A stretch of DNA of 12,105 bases from JAGLYP01 sp034659435 (GCA_034659435.1 JAYEHJ010000066.1:1-12105); one strand, 5' to 3'; shown: positions 1-6,039, counted from the first letter of the stretch. Notes: generated by a model from the letters alone, not told the origin. A program made the numbers and translations.

Positions 1-723
1 ACCAACGCCAACAGCGGCTCCGACTCTTAGTCTGCCCATGCCATCCTTGCAGGCGTTAGGATATTTTTTTATCTTTTCAATATCCTTTATGGTTATCATA
101 CCTGTAAGCAGCCCATTTTTATCAACCACTAGAAGTTTTTCTATTTTGTATTCATGAAGTAATTTTTTGGAGTCTTTTACTGTAATTCCCTCTGATACCG
201 TAACAAGATTTTTCTTGGTCATTACTTCTGAAACTTTTTTCTCCATGTTGGTTTCAAATCTCAAATCCCTGTTTGTCACAATGCCAACCAGTTCTGAACA
301 CAGCGCAGGGTCGGTTATTGTTTTTCCGTTTATCAAGTTCTGCGAACGTGTAACAGGAAGTCCGGAAATGCGCCACCTTTTCATAAGTTTAAGCGCCTCA
401 TGCACCGACTGATCAGGATGAACTGTAACCGGATCAACAATCATACCGCTTTCCGATTTTTTTACTTTCTCTACCTCCAGAATCTGACCTTTTATACTCA
501 TATTGCGATGTATAAAACCAATGCCTCCTTCGCGCGCCATAGCTATGGATGTTTCCGCCTCAGTTACGGTATCCATTGCGGCACTGACAATAGGGATGTT
601 TAAAATAAGGTTTTTAGTCAAACGAATGCTGACATTCACGTCGCTTGGCAGCACATCAGAATAGCCGGGAATCAGCAAAACATCATCAAACGAATACGCA
701 TTTTCAGGTGGTATTTTTATCAT
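1..723 (-). CDS. guaB: IMP dehydrogenase, N-terminal 241 codons (3' end beyond the window)
   Basis: IMP dehydrogenase oxidises IMP to XMP with NAD+, the committed step of GMP synthesis in the cytoplasm. My translation from the ATG at 723 stays open for all 241 codons to base 1. It starts with the family signature (SFDDVLLIPGYS at about residues 11-22), followed by IVSAAMDTVTE at 45-55 and GGIGFIHRNM at 66-75. A tandem CBS (Bateman) module covers about residues 94-215, with ISGLPV and LVGIVTNRDLRF recognisable. The catalytic cysteine loop and active-site flap lie outside the window. A strong ribosome binding site (GGGGAGG, 9 bases before the ATG) supports this start; an in-frame ATG at 756 lacks a well-spaced site. 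The gene has its own promoter overlapping the end of the upstream ATPase gene. GMP reductase is unlikely because of the CBS pair and N-terminal signature. Confidence 0.95.
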   Translation of the reverse strand, partial: MIKIPPENAYSFDDVLLIPGYSDVLPSDVNVSIRLTKNLILNIPIVSAAMDTVTEAETSIAMAREGGIGFIHRNMSIKGQILEVEKVKKSESGMIVDPVTVHPDQSVHEALKLMKRWRISGLPVTRSQNLINGKTITDPALCSELVGIVTNRDLRFETNMEKKVSEVMTKKNLVTVSEGITVKDSKKLLHEYKIEKLLVVDKNGLLTGMITIKDIEKIKKYPNACKDGMGRLRVGAAVGVG

Positions 724-735
724 AAAAACAGTCCT
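724..735 (-). promoter_or_regulatory. Strong Shine-Dalgarno site of guaB
   Basis: The minus-strand leader carries GGGGAGG separated from the ATG at 723 by nine bases. It decides the start codon. It is the only clear, well-spaced ribosome binding site among the genes of this window. A second GGAGG (776-780) lies too far (19 bases) from the in-frame ATG at 756 to favour that start. Confidence 0.8.
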
Positions 736-801
736 CCCCTCTCTTAAGTAAAACATTAAAAATAAAATGAACAATCCTCCAATTAATTTTATAATTAAAA
801 A

Positions 802-830
802 ATCTTAGCAAAAAATTATAAAAAAGTCAA
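802..830 (-). promoter_or_regulatory. Promoter for guaB
   Basis: On the minus strand a -35 TTGACT (825-830) is followed after 17 bases by TAAGAT (802-807). The -10 is preceded by TGC, an extended -10 element. The predicted start near 795 gives a leader of about 72 bases. The -35 lies inside the last codons of the MinD/ferredoxin ATPase gene, so guaB is probably transcribed independently, perhaps with extra read-through from the operon. No operator or riboswitch fold was seen in the leader. Confidence 0.7.
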
Positions 831-1691
831 GTGGCGAACGATACCATCAAACAGCTTTCTAATATTTTTATCCATCTCAATAACAGGTTTCATCTCAACC
901 AAGGCTTTAGTAAAATTTTTGTCATAAGGTAATTGACCGATAATTTTTATTTTTTGCGTTTGGGCAAACTCTTCAATCTCTTTACAATATTTTTTATTAA
1001 TATCAAATTTATTAATTATTATCCCCTTGTTAATATTAAAATGTTCAACAAGCGCAAGCGCCCTTTTCAGGTCAAATAAGCTGGCAGGCATCGGCTCAAC
1101 AACCAAAACAGCGTAGTCGCTTCCGGAAACAGAGGCGATTACCGGACAACCGATGCCGGCGGCTGAATCCACCAGCATAATATCCGCTTCCGCGGATATG
1201 CTTTTGGCTTTTTCTTTAACCTTGTTAACCAATTTTCCGGATCCTGATTCGCCTATATTCAATTGGGATGAAGCCAATTTAAAACCATATTTGGTTTTAG
1301 CGCAGCCGATTTTAGCGTTGTTAATTTTTTTTAATTTTATGGCATCAACCGGACAAACAATTTCGCAAGCCCCGCATCCCTCGCAGCCGAATTCTTTTAA
1401 TTTTGGCTTATTATTTATCCAATCAATTGCCTTAAAATAGCAAATATCAAAACATTTTTTACAGGCTATGCATTTTTTTAAATCAAATACAGCCTTTTCA
1501 TTTGTGGAAATATTTTCCCATTCCAGGAAATCTTTTTCTTTGATCCCGAAAACCAAACCCAAATTAGGAGCGTCAACATCGCAGTCCGCTAAGACGATTT
1601 TATATTTTTCTGCCAATAGAATTCCCGTTGACGCGGCAATGCTGCTTTTTCCCACGCCGCCCTTTCCGGAAAGAATGCTTATTTGTTTCAT
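816..1691 (-). CDS. MinD-superfamily P-loop ATPase with inserted 2[4Fe-4S] ferredoxin domain (second copy)
   Basis: This 291-residue protein is a SIMIBI-class ATPase of the COG1149 type, cytoplasmic and probably dimeric. A deviant Walker A motif (GKGGVGKSS) lies at residues 9-17, a DCDVDAPN switch-like motif at 36-43 and VDSAAGIGCPV at 174-184. A bacterial ferredoxin is inserted at about 68-120 with cysteines 74, 77, 80, 84 and 103, 106, 109, 113, enough for two [4Fe-4S] clusters. In the first motif the usual proline after the fourth cysteine is tyrosine. It is the last gene of the six-gene operon; its ATG overlaps the stop of the transporter gene by four bases (ATGA), implying translational coupling. 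Family members are thought to act in metal-cofactor or Fe-S handling, but the reaction is not established. It is clearly diverged from the copy at 2957-3802, so the two may form a heterodimer (inference). Confidence 0.92.
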   Translation of the reverse strand: MKQISILSGKGGVGKSSIAASTGILLAEKYKIVLADCDVDAPNLGLVFGIKEKDFLEWENISTNEKAVFDLKKCIACKKCFDICYFKAIDWINNKPKLKEFGCEGCGACEIVCPVDAIKLKKINNAKIGCAKTKYGFKLASSQLNIGESGSGKLVNKVKEKAKSISAEADIMLVDSAAGIGCPVIASVSGSDYAVLVVEPMPASLFDLKRALALVEHFNINKGIIINKFDINKKYCKEIEEFAQTQKIKIIGQLPYDKNFTKALVEMKPVIEMDKNIRKLFDGIVRHLTFL

Positions 1692-2947
1692 TTGCTAGGT
1701 TTATTGCTTGGATGCGTTGCTTTTCCAAGACGTTTTAATTTATTTTCCAAAAAATTATTTATTTCTTTTTTTGCCGTGTAGCCTTGCACCGCATAAATAT
1801 CAATTAAATTATCCCTTACCGCGTAAAATGATATTTCCCCGATTTCTTTTGTTAATACAATATCAATATTTTCACTTAACCCATTCTTCGCAACCGCAAG
1901 CCCGGCTCTTACTTTTTCATTGATATGAATATTATTTTTTATTTTAAAAGATAATATTTTTTTATTTTTAACCGTAACCAGCAAAAAATTTTTTGCCCGT
2001 CCAAAATGCTCTATTATCTTTGAGTCTAAGCCTCTGTCATCGCCGATTGGAATAAGTATTTTTAATACTTCCGCCCTATAAGGCTCAACATGAATTGCCA
2101 AAGATTCAATTTCGGGAAATTTGTTTTTAACTTTTTCTTCAATTTCACGCGTGATTTCGTGCGCGCGTTTAACATTTATATTGCCGGCTATTTTTATGGC
2201 AACTTCGCCAAAAACAAAAAGTCCTGATTGCCTTAATTTAAGCTTGCTTGCTTTTTGAACATTTTTCGCGTTTAAAATTAATTTTTTAACATTTCGCTCC
2301 AAATCCTTATCAAGGCTAGCGTCCATTAAAGAATAAACAGCGATTCTAACATTCTGAAAACCGATTTTAGCAACCATAAAAGATAAAATCATTCCAATAA
2401 CACTTTCAATATATCCGATATTAAAATACGACAGCAGTATTCCGCCAAAAATAATCAAAGATGAAATCGTATCAATTTTTGATTCCTGAGCGTTGGCAAT
2501 CAAGCTTTGCGATTTTATTTCCTTGCCGACCTTGTCTTCATAAACCGCGATAAAGTATGAAACTAAAGTGGAAACAAGCGGAACCGCCAATGCGATTATT
2601 GGCGCGCCTAATTCCGCCGGAGTAAATAATTTATTATAACTCGCGAAAAAAATTTCATACGCGGCATACAGAATAAACAGTGAAGCAATCAAAGCTGCAA
2701 AATTTTCCGCTTTAAAATAACCGTAGGGAAATTTATCGCTATATTTTTTTTGAGAAATTTTCAAGCCGAACCAAGAAAAAAATATCGCCATCGTATCAAC
2801 AGCGCTATGAACGGCATCCGCAAGCAAAAGAATGCTGCCGGATAAAATTCCGGCTGCCGCCTTTGCTATGGCCAAAAGTATTGTCGCCCAAGTGGCAAGC
2901 ATGGCTGTTCTTTGGCCCTTTTTTAAAATTTCTTCTTTTTTTGGCAT
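1688..2947 (-). CDS. Cation diffusion facilitator fused to a C-terminal NifX/ORP-like domain
   Basis: This 419-residue inner-membrane protein has a CDF transporter part (about 1-290) and a dinitrogenase-cofactor-biosynthesis-like domain (about 295-400). Hydrophobic segments fall near 16-38, 40-62, 82-103, 115-137, 159-174 and 180-196, fitting the six-helix CDF fold. Helix 2 carries D44, H47 and D51 (ADAVHSAVD). Helix 5 has E155 and D159 (NAQESKID) where many CDFs have HxxxD, so the transport site differs from the classic zinc site. A cytoplasmic CDF domain follows (about 205-290). The C-terminal domain begins with IPIGDDRGLDS and EHFGRAKNF, typical of the NifX/NafY/NifB-tail family. CDF proteins export divalent metals by proton antiport; the substrate here is unknown. 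It sits between the two MinD/ferredoxin ATPases. No Shine-Dalgarno is visible; the nine-base gap behind the preceding gene suggests coupling. Confidence 0.93.
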   Translation of the reverse strand: MPKKEEILKKGQRTAMLATWATILLAIAKAAAGILSGSILLLADAVHSAVDTMAIFFSWFGLKISQKKYSDKFPYGYFKAENFAALIASLFILYAAYEIFFASYNKLFTPAELGAPIIALAVPLVSTLVSYFIAVYEDKVGKEIKSQSLIANAQESKIDTISSLIIFGGILLSYFNIGYIESVIGMILSFMVAKIGFQNVRIAVYSLMDASLDKDLERNVKKLILNAKNVQKASKLKLRQSGLFVFGEVAIKIAGNINVKRAHEITREIEEKVKNKFPEIESLAIHVEPYRAEVLKILIPIGDDRGLDSKIIEHFGRAKNFLLVTVKNKKILSFKIKNNIHINEKVRAGLAVAKNGLSENIDIVLTKEIGEISFYAVRDNLIDIYAVQGYTAKKEINNFLENKLKRLGKATHPSNKPSK

Positions 2948-2956
2948 TTTAAATAT

Positions 2957-3802
2957 TTAAAAAATCCCAATTATTTTTTTTATATTTTCATCCTGAATCG
3001 GTTTTCCTTCGGCATATTTTTTAGCAATATTTTTGGAATAAGGGATCTCAGCTGCAATTTCCGCTTGCATTTTTGCCGCTAAATCATAAATTATGCTTTT
3101 ATCGCCAATATCCGAGCGGTTTAAAATTATTCTTGCTTTAATATTTAATTTTTTCAAAAGCTGTAAAATCAATTTAAGATCATGCTGTCCGAGAGGCGTC
3201 GGCTCGGTTACGGCAAAAGCCTGTCCGCACATTTCCAAGGCGGCAATTACAGGACAATGGATGCCGGCGGCTGTGTCAATAATTATATAATCGTAATTTT
3301 TTTTAATCTTTTTTATTTGTTTCTTTAATTCGTTTACCACAAATTCGGAAACCGGTTCATTAATTTTTAATTCTCCTGACAAAAGCTCAACATTATAATT
3401 TTTTCCTTGATAAATTTTGCCGATTTGCTTTTCAGTCCAACCGATGGCATTTTGCGGACATTTTAAAACACAGGCTCCGCAGCCATTGCATTGCTCACTG
3501 GTAAAAATCGGCCTTTTGTTTTTAATCGCGGCAATCGCCTTTGTTTTGCAAACCGTTCCGCATAAACCGCACTGATTGCATTTAGCAAAATCCCATTTCG
3601 GAACTCTTTGCCGGATATTCTGCTTGATTTCTCTCGCGATGCTTAAAAGCAGATGGTCATTAGGGCAATCCACATCGGCATCAACCAAAAGCGTTTTAAA
3701 ATTTTTAGCCAATTCACAAGCAAGCGCCGCGGCAACGAGTGTCTTGCCAGTACCGCCTTTGCCGCCGGTAATGCCGATTATTTGTACTTGTTTATTTACC
3801 AT
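2957..3802 (-). CDS. MinD-superfamily P-loop ATPase with inserted 2[4Fe-4S] ferredoxin domain (first copy)
   Basis: Same family as the copy at 816-1691, with 281 residues from the ATG at 3802. An in-frame TTG at 3829 would add nine residues, but its only purine-rich upstream match is two bases away, so I prefer the ATG, which places the P-loop at the usual distance from the N-terminus. Visible motifs are GGKGGTGKT at 13-21, DADVDCPN at 41-48, and the ferredoxin insert with cysteines 75, 78, 81, 85 and 105, 108, 111, 115. The conserved DTAAGIHCPV follows in the second half. The predicted role is ATP-dependent metal-cluster or cofactor handling with electron transfer through the ferredoxin; this is family-level inference. 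It lies 30 bases downstream of a NifX-like gene and just upstream of the CDF-NifX fusion. Confidence 0.92.
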   Translation of the reverse strand: MVNKQVQIIGITGGKGGTGKTLVAAALACELAKNFKTLLVDADVDCPNDHLLLSIAREIKQNIRQRVPKWDFAKCNQCGLCGTVCKTKAIAAIKNKRPIFTSEQCNGCGACVLKCPQNAIGWTEKQIGKIYQGKNYNVELLSGELKINEPVSEFVVNELKKQIKKIKKNYDYIIIDTAAGIHCPVIAALEMCGQAFAVTEPTPLGQHDLKLILQLLKKLNIKARIILNRSDIGDKSIIYDLAAKMQAEIAAEIPYSKNIAKKYAEGKPIQDENIKKIIGIF

Positions 3803-3832
3803 AAAATTCAAATGATTGCCACGCGGCAAAAC

Positions 3833-4180
3833 CTAATGTCCGCAGCCGCTTTTTAAATCTTCTAAACTTTCAACGTTTTCAATTAACTCTTTTACTGTTT
3901 TACAGCGACCGGTTTTTAATTTTATATTTTTTTCCTGAAAAAGCATCATTGCCCTTTGCCCGATGTCTCGCGCGAAAACAATATCAGGATTAGCGCTTTC
4001 TATAATTTGTTCAACAGGGCTTTTTCGCGCATCATTATGATCCAATTTATTTTCTTTGATTATTAATTCTTTTGTATCCGCGCTATACAGGCCAAAATAA
4101 GGCGCGTGGCCGAAATGAAGAGAGATTTCCGAATCTTCTCCATTATTGTTTAGCAAGGGAATAAAAATTTTTTGAAGCAT
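3833..4180 (-). CDS. NifX / orange-protein-like domain protein (dinitrogenase Fe-Mo cofactor biosynthesis family)
   Basis: This small soluble protein of 115 residues consists of one RNase H-like NifX/NafY domain (COG1433 type). Family marks are IFIPLLNNNGEDSEIS with LHFGHAPYF at about 5-29, and PDIVFARDIGQRAMMLF at 65-81, the counterpart of the 'GPnA' turn. It is atypical in having G-Q-R rather than G-P-N at that turn. It ends in SGCGH, and C93 sits in GRCK; these could bind a metal, but no function is proven. Homologues bind FeMo-cofactor precursors, and the Desulfovibrio orange protein of this fold binds a Mo-Cu-sulfide cluster. It is the third gene of the operon, 18 bases after the preceding NifX-like gene, with no ribosome binding site. 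It is probably a metal or cofactor carrier for the neighbouring ATPases. Confidence 0.88.
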   Translation of the reverse strand: MLQKIFIPLLNNNGEDSEISLHFGHAPYFGLYSADTKELIIKENKLDHNDARKSPVEQIIESANPDIVFARDIGQRAMMLFQEKNIKLKTGRCKTVKELIENVESLEDLKSGCGH

Positions 4181-4198
4181 ACTTTTTAATTTTATTAA

Positions 4199-4537
4199 TT
4201 ATTTTATATACTCTTCAACAACCGCTTTAACAATTCCTGATTTTTTTACTACCTTAATATTTAATTGTTCTAAAATATTTGCCGCTTTGGGGCCGATTGT
4301 TTCAGCGATTAATATATTCGCTCCGGCCTCTCCAAGCTGTTCAGCCGCTCTAATTCCGGCGCCTCCTCCTTGGCTTGCCCCGCTATTCCGGACAATTTCC
4401 GTATTTATTATTTTTTTATTTTGTATTGTAAAAAACACAAAATACCCGCAGCGCCCAAAACGAGAATCTACTTCCGCGTTTATATCTTTAGCGCTCGCGG
4501 CCGCGCAAATTTTTATAGTTTTGTTTTCTTGATTCAT
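4199..4537 (-). CDS. NifX / orange-protein-like domain protein
   Basis: A single NifX/NafY-type domain of 112 residues. Recognisable elements are IKICAAAS at 8-15, VDSRFGRCGYFVFF at 23-36, the glycine-rich SQGGGAGIRAAEQL at 55-68 and ETIGPKAANIL at 79-89, matching the family pattern of a glycine-rich loop followed by GPxA. The cysteine in FGRC (C30) replaces the histidine or alanine region seen in relatives and might contact a metal (inference). It is the second gene of the operon, nine bases after the DUF134 gene and 18 before the next NifX-like gene, without a Shine-Dalgarno. It is closer to the typical archaeal and Thermotoga-type proteins than the shorter-motif partner at 3833-4180. No nitrogenase or nifB gene is nearby, so nitrogen fixation should not be inferred. 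Confidence 0.9.
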   Translation of the reverse strand: MNQENKTIKICAAASAKDINAEVDSRFGRCGYFVFFTIQNKKIINTEIVRNSGASQGGGAGIRAAEQLGEAGANILIAETIGPKAANILEQLNIKVVKKSGIVKAVVEEYIK

Positions 4538-4546
4538 ATTTTTTAA

Positions 4547-4834
4547 TTAATTAATAATTTTAATCGCTTTGCCTTCTGATAAGGCAATGGCGATTTTTTG
4601 ATAAGCGGATGATAAAATTCTCTGCAAGGTTGCCGGCGAAGTTTTCATTTTTTCCGCGCATTCGCGCTGGTTTAAATTTTTAATGTTTTTTAAGCGCATC
4701 GCTTCCAGTTCTTCTTTTTTTAATTCCATCACATCCAAGCCAAACATAGGAACACCCTGCGGCTTGAAATATTTCATCTCAGGATTAAAACATATTTTTC
4801 TTTTTAAGCGCGGACGCCCGATTCTATTTCGCAT
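4547..4834 (-). CDS. DUF134 family helix-turn-helix DNA-binding protein
   Basis: This 95-residue predicted DNA-binding protein belongs to DUF134 (COG1342). The N-terminus has the family pattern GRPRLKRKI, then YFKPQGVPM at about 22-30. The middle has MELKKEELEAMRLKNIKNLNQRECAEKM, and the helix-turn-helix (about 53-80) ends in TSPATLQRILSSAY, like sigma70 region 4. The family's usual tail (GKALxI-GG) appears as GKAIKIIN, so the terminal glycines are missing. It heads the metal/Fe-S operon, as DUF134 genes often do beside NifX-like and MinD/ferredoxin genes. It is the likely local regulator; autoregulation through the palindrome over its own -10 is a guess. The start is supported by family length and by a promoter that places transcription initiation at about this ATG. 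Confidence 0.9.
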   Translation of the reverse strand: MRNRIGRPRLKRKICFNPEMKYFKPQGVPMFGLDVMELKKEELEAMRLKNIKNLNQRECAEKMKTSPATLQRILSSAYQKIAIALSEGKAIKIIN

Positions 4835-4839
4835 ATTTT

Positions 4840-4851
4840 GAGTATATACCC
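4840..4851. promoter_or_regulatory. Palindrome overlapping the operon -10, candidate operator
   Basis: The sequence GAGTATATACCC (plus strand) contains the perfect palindrome GTATATAC, extended by a further outer G/C pair with one mismatch between. It covers the -10 box, so a protein bound here would block initiation. The DUF134 product encoded immediately downstream is the obvious candidate ligand. The -10 itself is AT-rich, so chance symmetry is possible. Confidence 0.4.
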
Positions 4852-4869
4852 ATTTTAAGTTTTTGTCAA
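4841..4869 (-). promoter_or_regulatory. Near-consensus sigma70 promoter of the six-gene operon (leaderless)
   Basis: On the minus strand TTGACA (4864-4869) is followed after exactly 17 bases by TATACT (4841-4846). Six bases (CAAAAT) separate the -10 from the ATG of the DUF134 gene, so the expected start point (about seven bases after the -10) falls on or next to the A of the ATG at 4834. The operon mRNA would therefore begin with its first codon. Confidence 0.82.
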
Positions 4870-4908
4870 GAATTTAATTGTAAAATTTTAGAAAAATAAA
4901 TTTTTGTA

Positions 4909-4932
4909 TTCCAAAATTATCTTATTTTGGAA
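4909..4932. repeat. Perfect 9-bp inverted repeat
   Basis: TTCCAAAAT (4909-4917) and ATTTTGGAA (4924-4932) are perfect complements around a 6-base loop. No T-run follows on either strand, so it is not an obvious terminator. It lies between the operon promoter and the plus-strand terminator and could be the 5' hairpin of a small transcript or a protein-binding site. Confidence 0.5.
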
Positions 4933-4963
4933 GTGAGAGTCTAACGATTAATGACGCACGTAC

Positions 4964-5007
4964 CCGCGATTTGACTATTACAGCTCAATCAAATCGCGGT
5001 TTTTTTT
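4964..5007 (+). terminator. Rho-independent terminator reading on the plus strand
   Basis: CCGCGATTTGA (4964-4974) pairs perfectly with TCAAATCGCGG (4989-4999), and eight T's follow (5000-5007) on the plus strand. On the minus strand the run of A's precedes the stem, so it does not act for the minus-strand genes. The distal arm overlaps the stop codon of the methyltransferase gene. No plus-strand gene is visible upstream. Confidence 0.75.
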
Positions 5008-5792
5008 AAATTATTTCGGGGTTTTCTCTGCCTAACAACTTCAAATAAAATTATCGCGGCGCTGGCTGAGGCGTTTAAAGAGTCAATTTTGCCGTTCATT
5101 GGTATTTTTATTTTATTATCGGCAAACTCAAGCCATTCTTTGCTTAAACCCTCGTGTTCCGCGCCGATAACAAGCGCTAATGAATTTTTAAAATTACTGC
5201 CGCAATAAAAATTGTCAGTATTTGGAGTTGCGGCAAAAGTGTTGATATTTTTTTCTTTAAGCCATGAAAAAAGCTCTTTGTTTTTGCAAATCGCGATTTG
5301 GTTGGTAAAAATCGTACCTAAACCGGAACGAATAACATTTGGATTAAAAATATCAGTTTTAGGTTCGGTAATAATTACCGCGTCAATTCCCGCGGCATCA
5401 GCGCTTCGTAAAATAGCGCCGAGATTGCCTGGTTTTTCAATTGCTTCAAGGATTAATAAAAATGGATTTTTGCTTAACTTAATATTCTTTAATTGAAAAT
5501 TTTTGCTTTGCGCGATTGCCAAATATCCATCAGGGTTTTCACGAAAAGATATTTTCTTAAAAACTTCATCAGCAACAGAATTTTTTGTAATACCGGAAAA
5601 ACTATTAAGCTCTTCCCCATAAACATTTTCTAAAAAAAATAATTCTTTAACGCAAATTCCGGATTTTTTTGCCAAGTCAATCTCTTTTTTGCCTTCAATT
5701 ATAAATAAATTTTCTTTTTTTCTTTTATTACTTTTTCGCAATTTATTAATTTCTTTGATTTTTATGTTTTTAGAGCTGGTTATAATTTTCAT
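4989..5792 (-). CDS. TrmH/SpoU family RNA 2'-O-methyltransferase (RlmB-like)
   Basis: This SPOUT-class enzyme transfers a methyl group from S-adenosylmethionine to a ribose 2'-OH in rRNA or tRNA. From the ATG at 5792 it has 267 residues, a normal length. An N-terminal L30e-like substrate-binding domain (about 1-100, with FIIEGKKEI) precedes the catalytic trefoil-knot domain. Motif 1 is EAIEKPGNLGAILRSADAAG, motif 2 VIGAEHEGLS, and motif 3 IPMNGKIDSLNASASAAIILFE. The reading frame stays open to 5897, but those 35 extra codons run through palindromic terminator DNA and lack family similarity, so I reject that start. No Shine-Dalgarno is visible and the promoter is not clear, since a terminator hairpin ends only 19 bases upstream. 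The target nucleotide cannot be told from sequence. Confidence 0.9.
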   Translation of the reverse strand: MKIITSSKNIKIKEINKLRKSNKRKKENLFIIEGKKEIDLAKKSGICVKELFFLENVYGEELNSFSGITKNSVADEVFKKISFRENPDGYLAIAQSKNFQLKNIKLSKNPFLLILEAIEKPGNLGAILRSADAAGIDAVIITEPKTDIFNPNVIRSGLGTIFTNQIAICKNKELFSWLKEKNINTFAATPNTDNFYCGSNFKNSLALVIGAEHEGLSKEWLEFADNKIKIPMNGKIDSLNASASAAIILFEVVRQRKPRNNLKKTAI

Positions 5793-5811
5793 ATTTTTAA
5801 TAATAATTTTT

Positions 5812-5851
5812 AACAAAAACACCGTCTTAAGAGTCCAACGGTGTTTTTGTT
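5812..5851. terminator. Bidirectional terminator hairpin upstream of the methyltransferase gene
   Basis: AACAAAAACACCGT (5812-5825) and ACGGTGTTTTTGTT (5838-5851) are perfect 14-base complements around a 12-base loop. The GC core CACCGT/ACGGTG is followed by a T-rich stretch in both directions, the usual form of a bidirectional intrinsic terminator. It would stop minus-strand transcripts coming from the upstream genes. Confidence 0.7.
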
Positions 5852-5879
5852 TTCCGGTCTTCCAAAAGGCAGACCGGAA
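5852..5879. repeat. Hairpin TTCCGGTCT/AGACCGGAA
   Basis: Perfect 9-bp arms at 5852-5860 and 5871-5879 with a 10-base loop directly abut the terminator hairpin. Four T's follow on the plus strand, so weak termination is possible. It may be part of a larger palindromic intergenic element. Confidence 0.55.
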
Positions 5880-5892
5880 TTTTATCCCCATG

Positions 5893-5922
5893 CTCACTTT
5901 GCCGCGCGAGCGGTAAAGTAAG
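5893..5922. repeat. GC-rich 13-bp imperfect hairpin
   Basis: Arms 5893-5905 and 5910-5922 pair over 13 positions with one mismatch and one G-T wobble around a GCGA loop. Outer CCCC (5886-5889) and GGGGG (5924-5928) could extend it. It is the third hairpin in a row and looks like a repeat-type palindrome rather than a terminator. Confidence 0.5.
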
Positions 5923-5944
5923 AGGGGGACAAAAAGAGAAAAGA

Positions 5945-6034
5945 GGAGCTGTGCAAAAATTTTTTACCTATTTACCTACTTTTTTCATAATTATTGCTGA
6001 TTTTCTGTGCCAAAATGTGTCTGGCACAGCCCCT
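5945..6034. repeat. Possible small inverted-repeat (MITE/REP-like) element
   Basis: GAGGAGCTGTGC near 5944-5955 and GCACAGCCCCTT at 6024-6035 are inverted repeats matching at 10 of 12 positions, about 90 bases apart. The right end contains its own hairpin, CTGTGCC (6005-6011) with GGCACAG (6023-6029). The layout resembles short palindromic intergenic repeats of the GTGCCAGACAC kind, but no second copy is in this window. Confidence 0.35.
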
Positions 6035-6039
6035 TGCTT

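Noticed and set aside
724..756. In-frame ATG at 756 as guaB start
   Set aside because: The only upstream GGAGG is 19 bases away, while the ATG at 723 has a strong site and the family's N-terminus begins there.
1153..1440. Plus-strand open frame of 95 codons antisense to the ATPase
   Set aside because: Shadow of the ferredoxin-bearing ATPase; composition is that of reversed codons.
816..4834. Evidence of nitrogen fixation
   Set aside because: NifX-like domains and MinD/ferredoxin ATPases also occur in non-fixing anaerobes; no nifH, nifD, nifK or nifB is present.
4989..5897. Longer methyltransferase start at 5897 (302 residues)
   Set aside because: The extra 35 residues are encoded by terminator and repeat hairpins and match nothing in the family; the ATG at 5792 gives the usual length.
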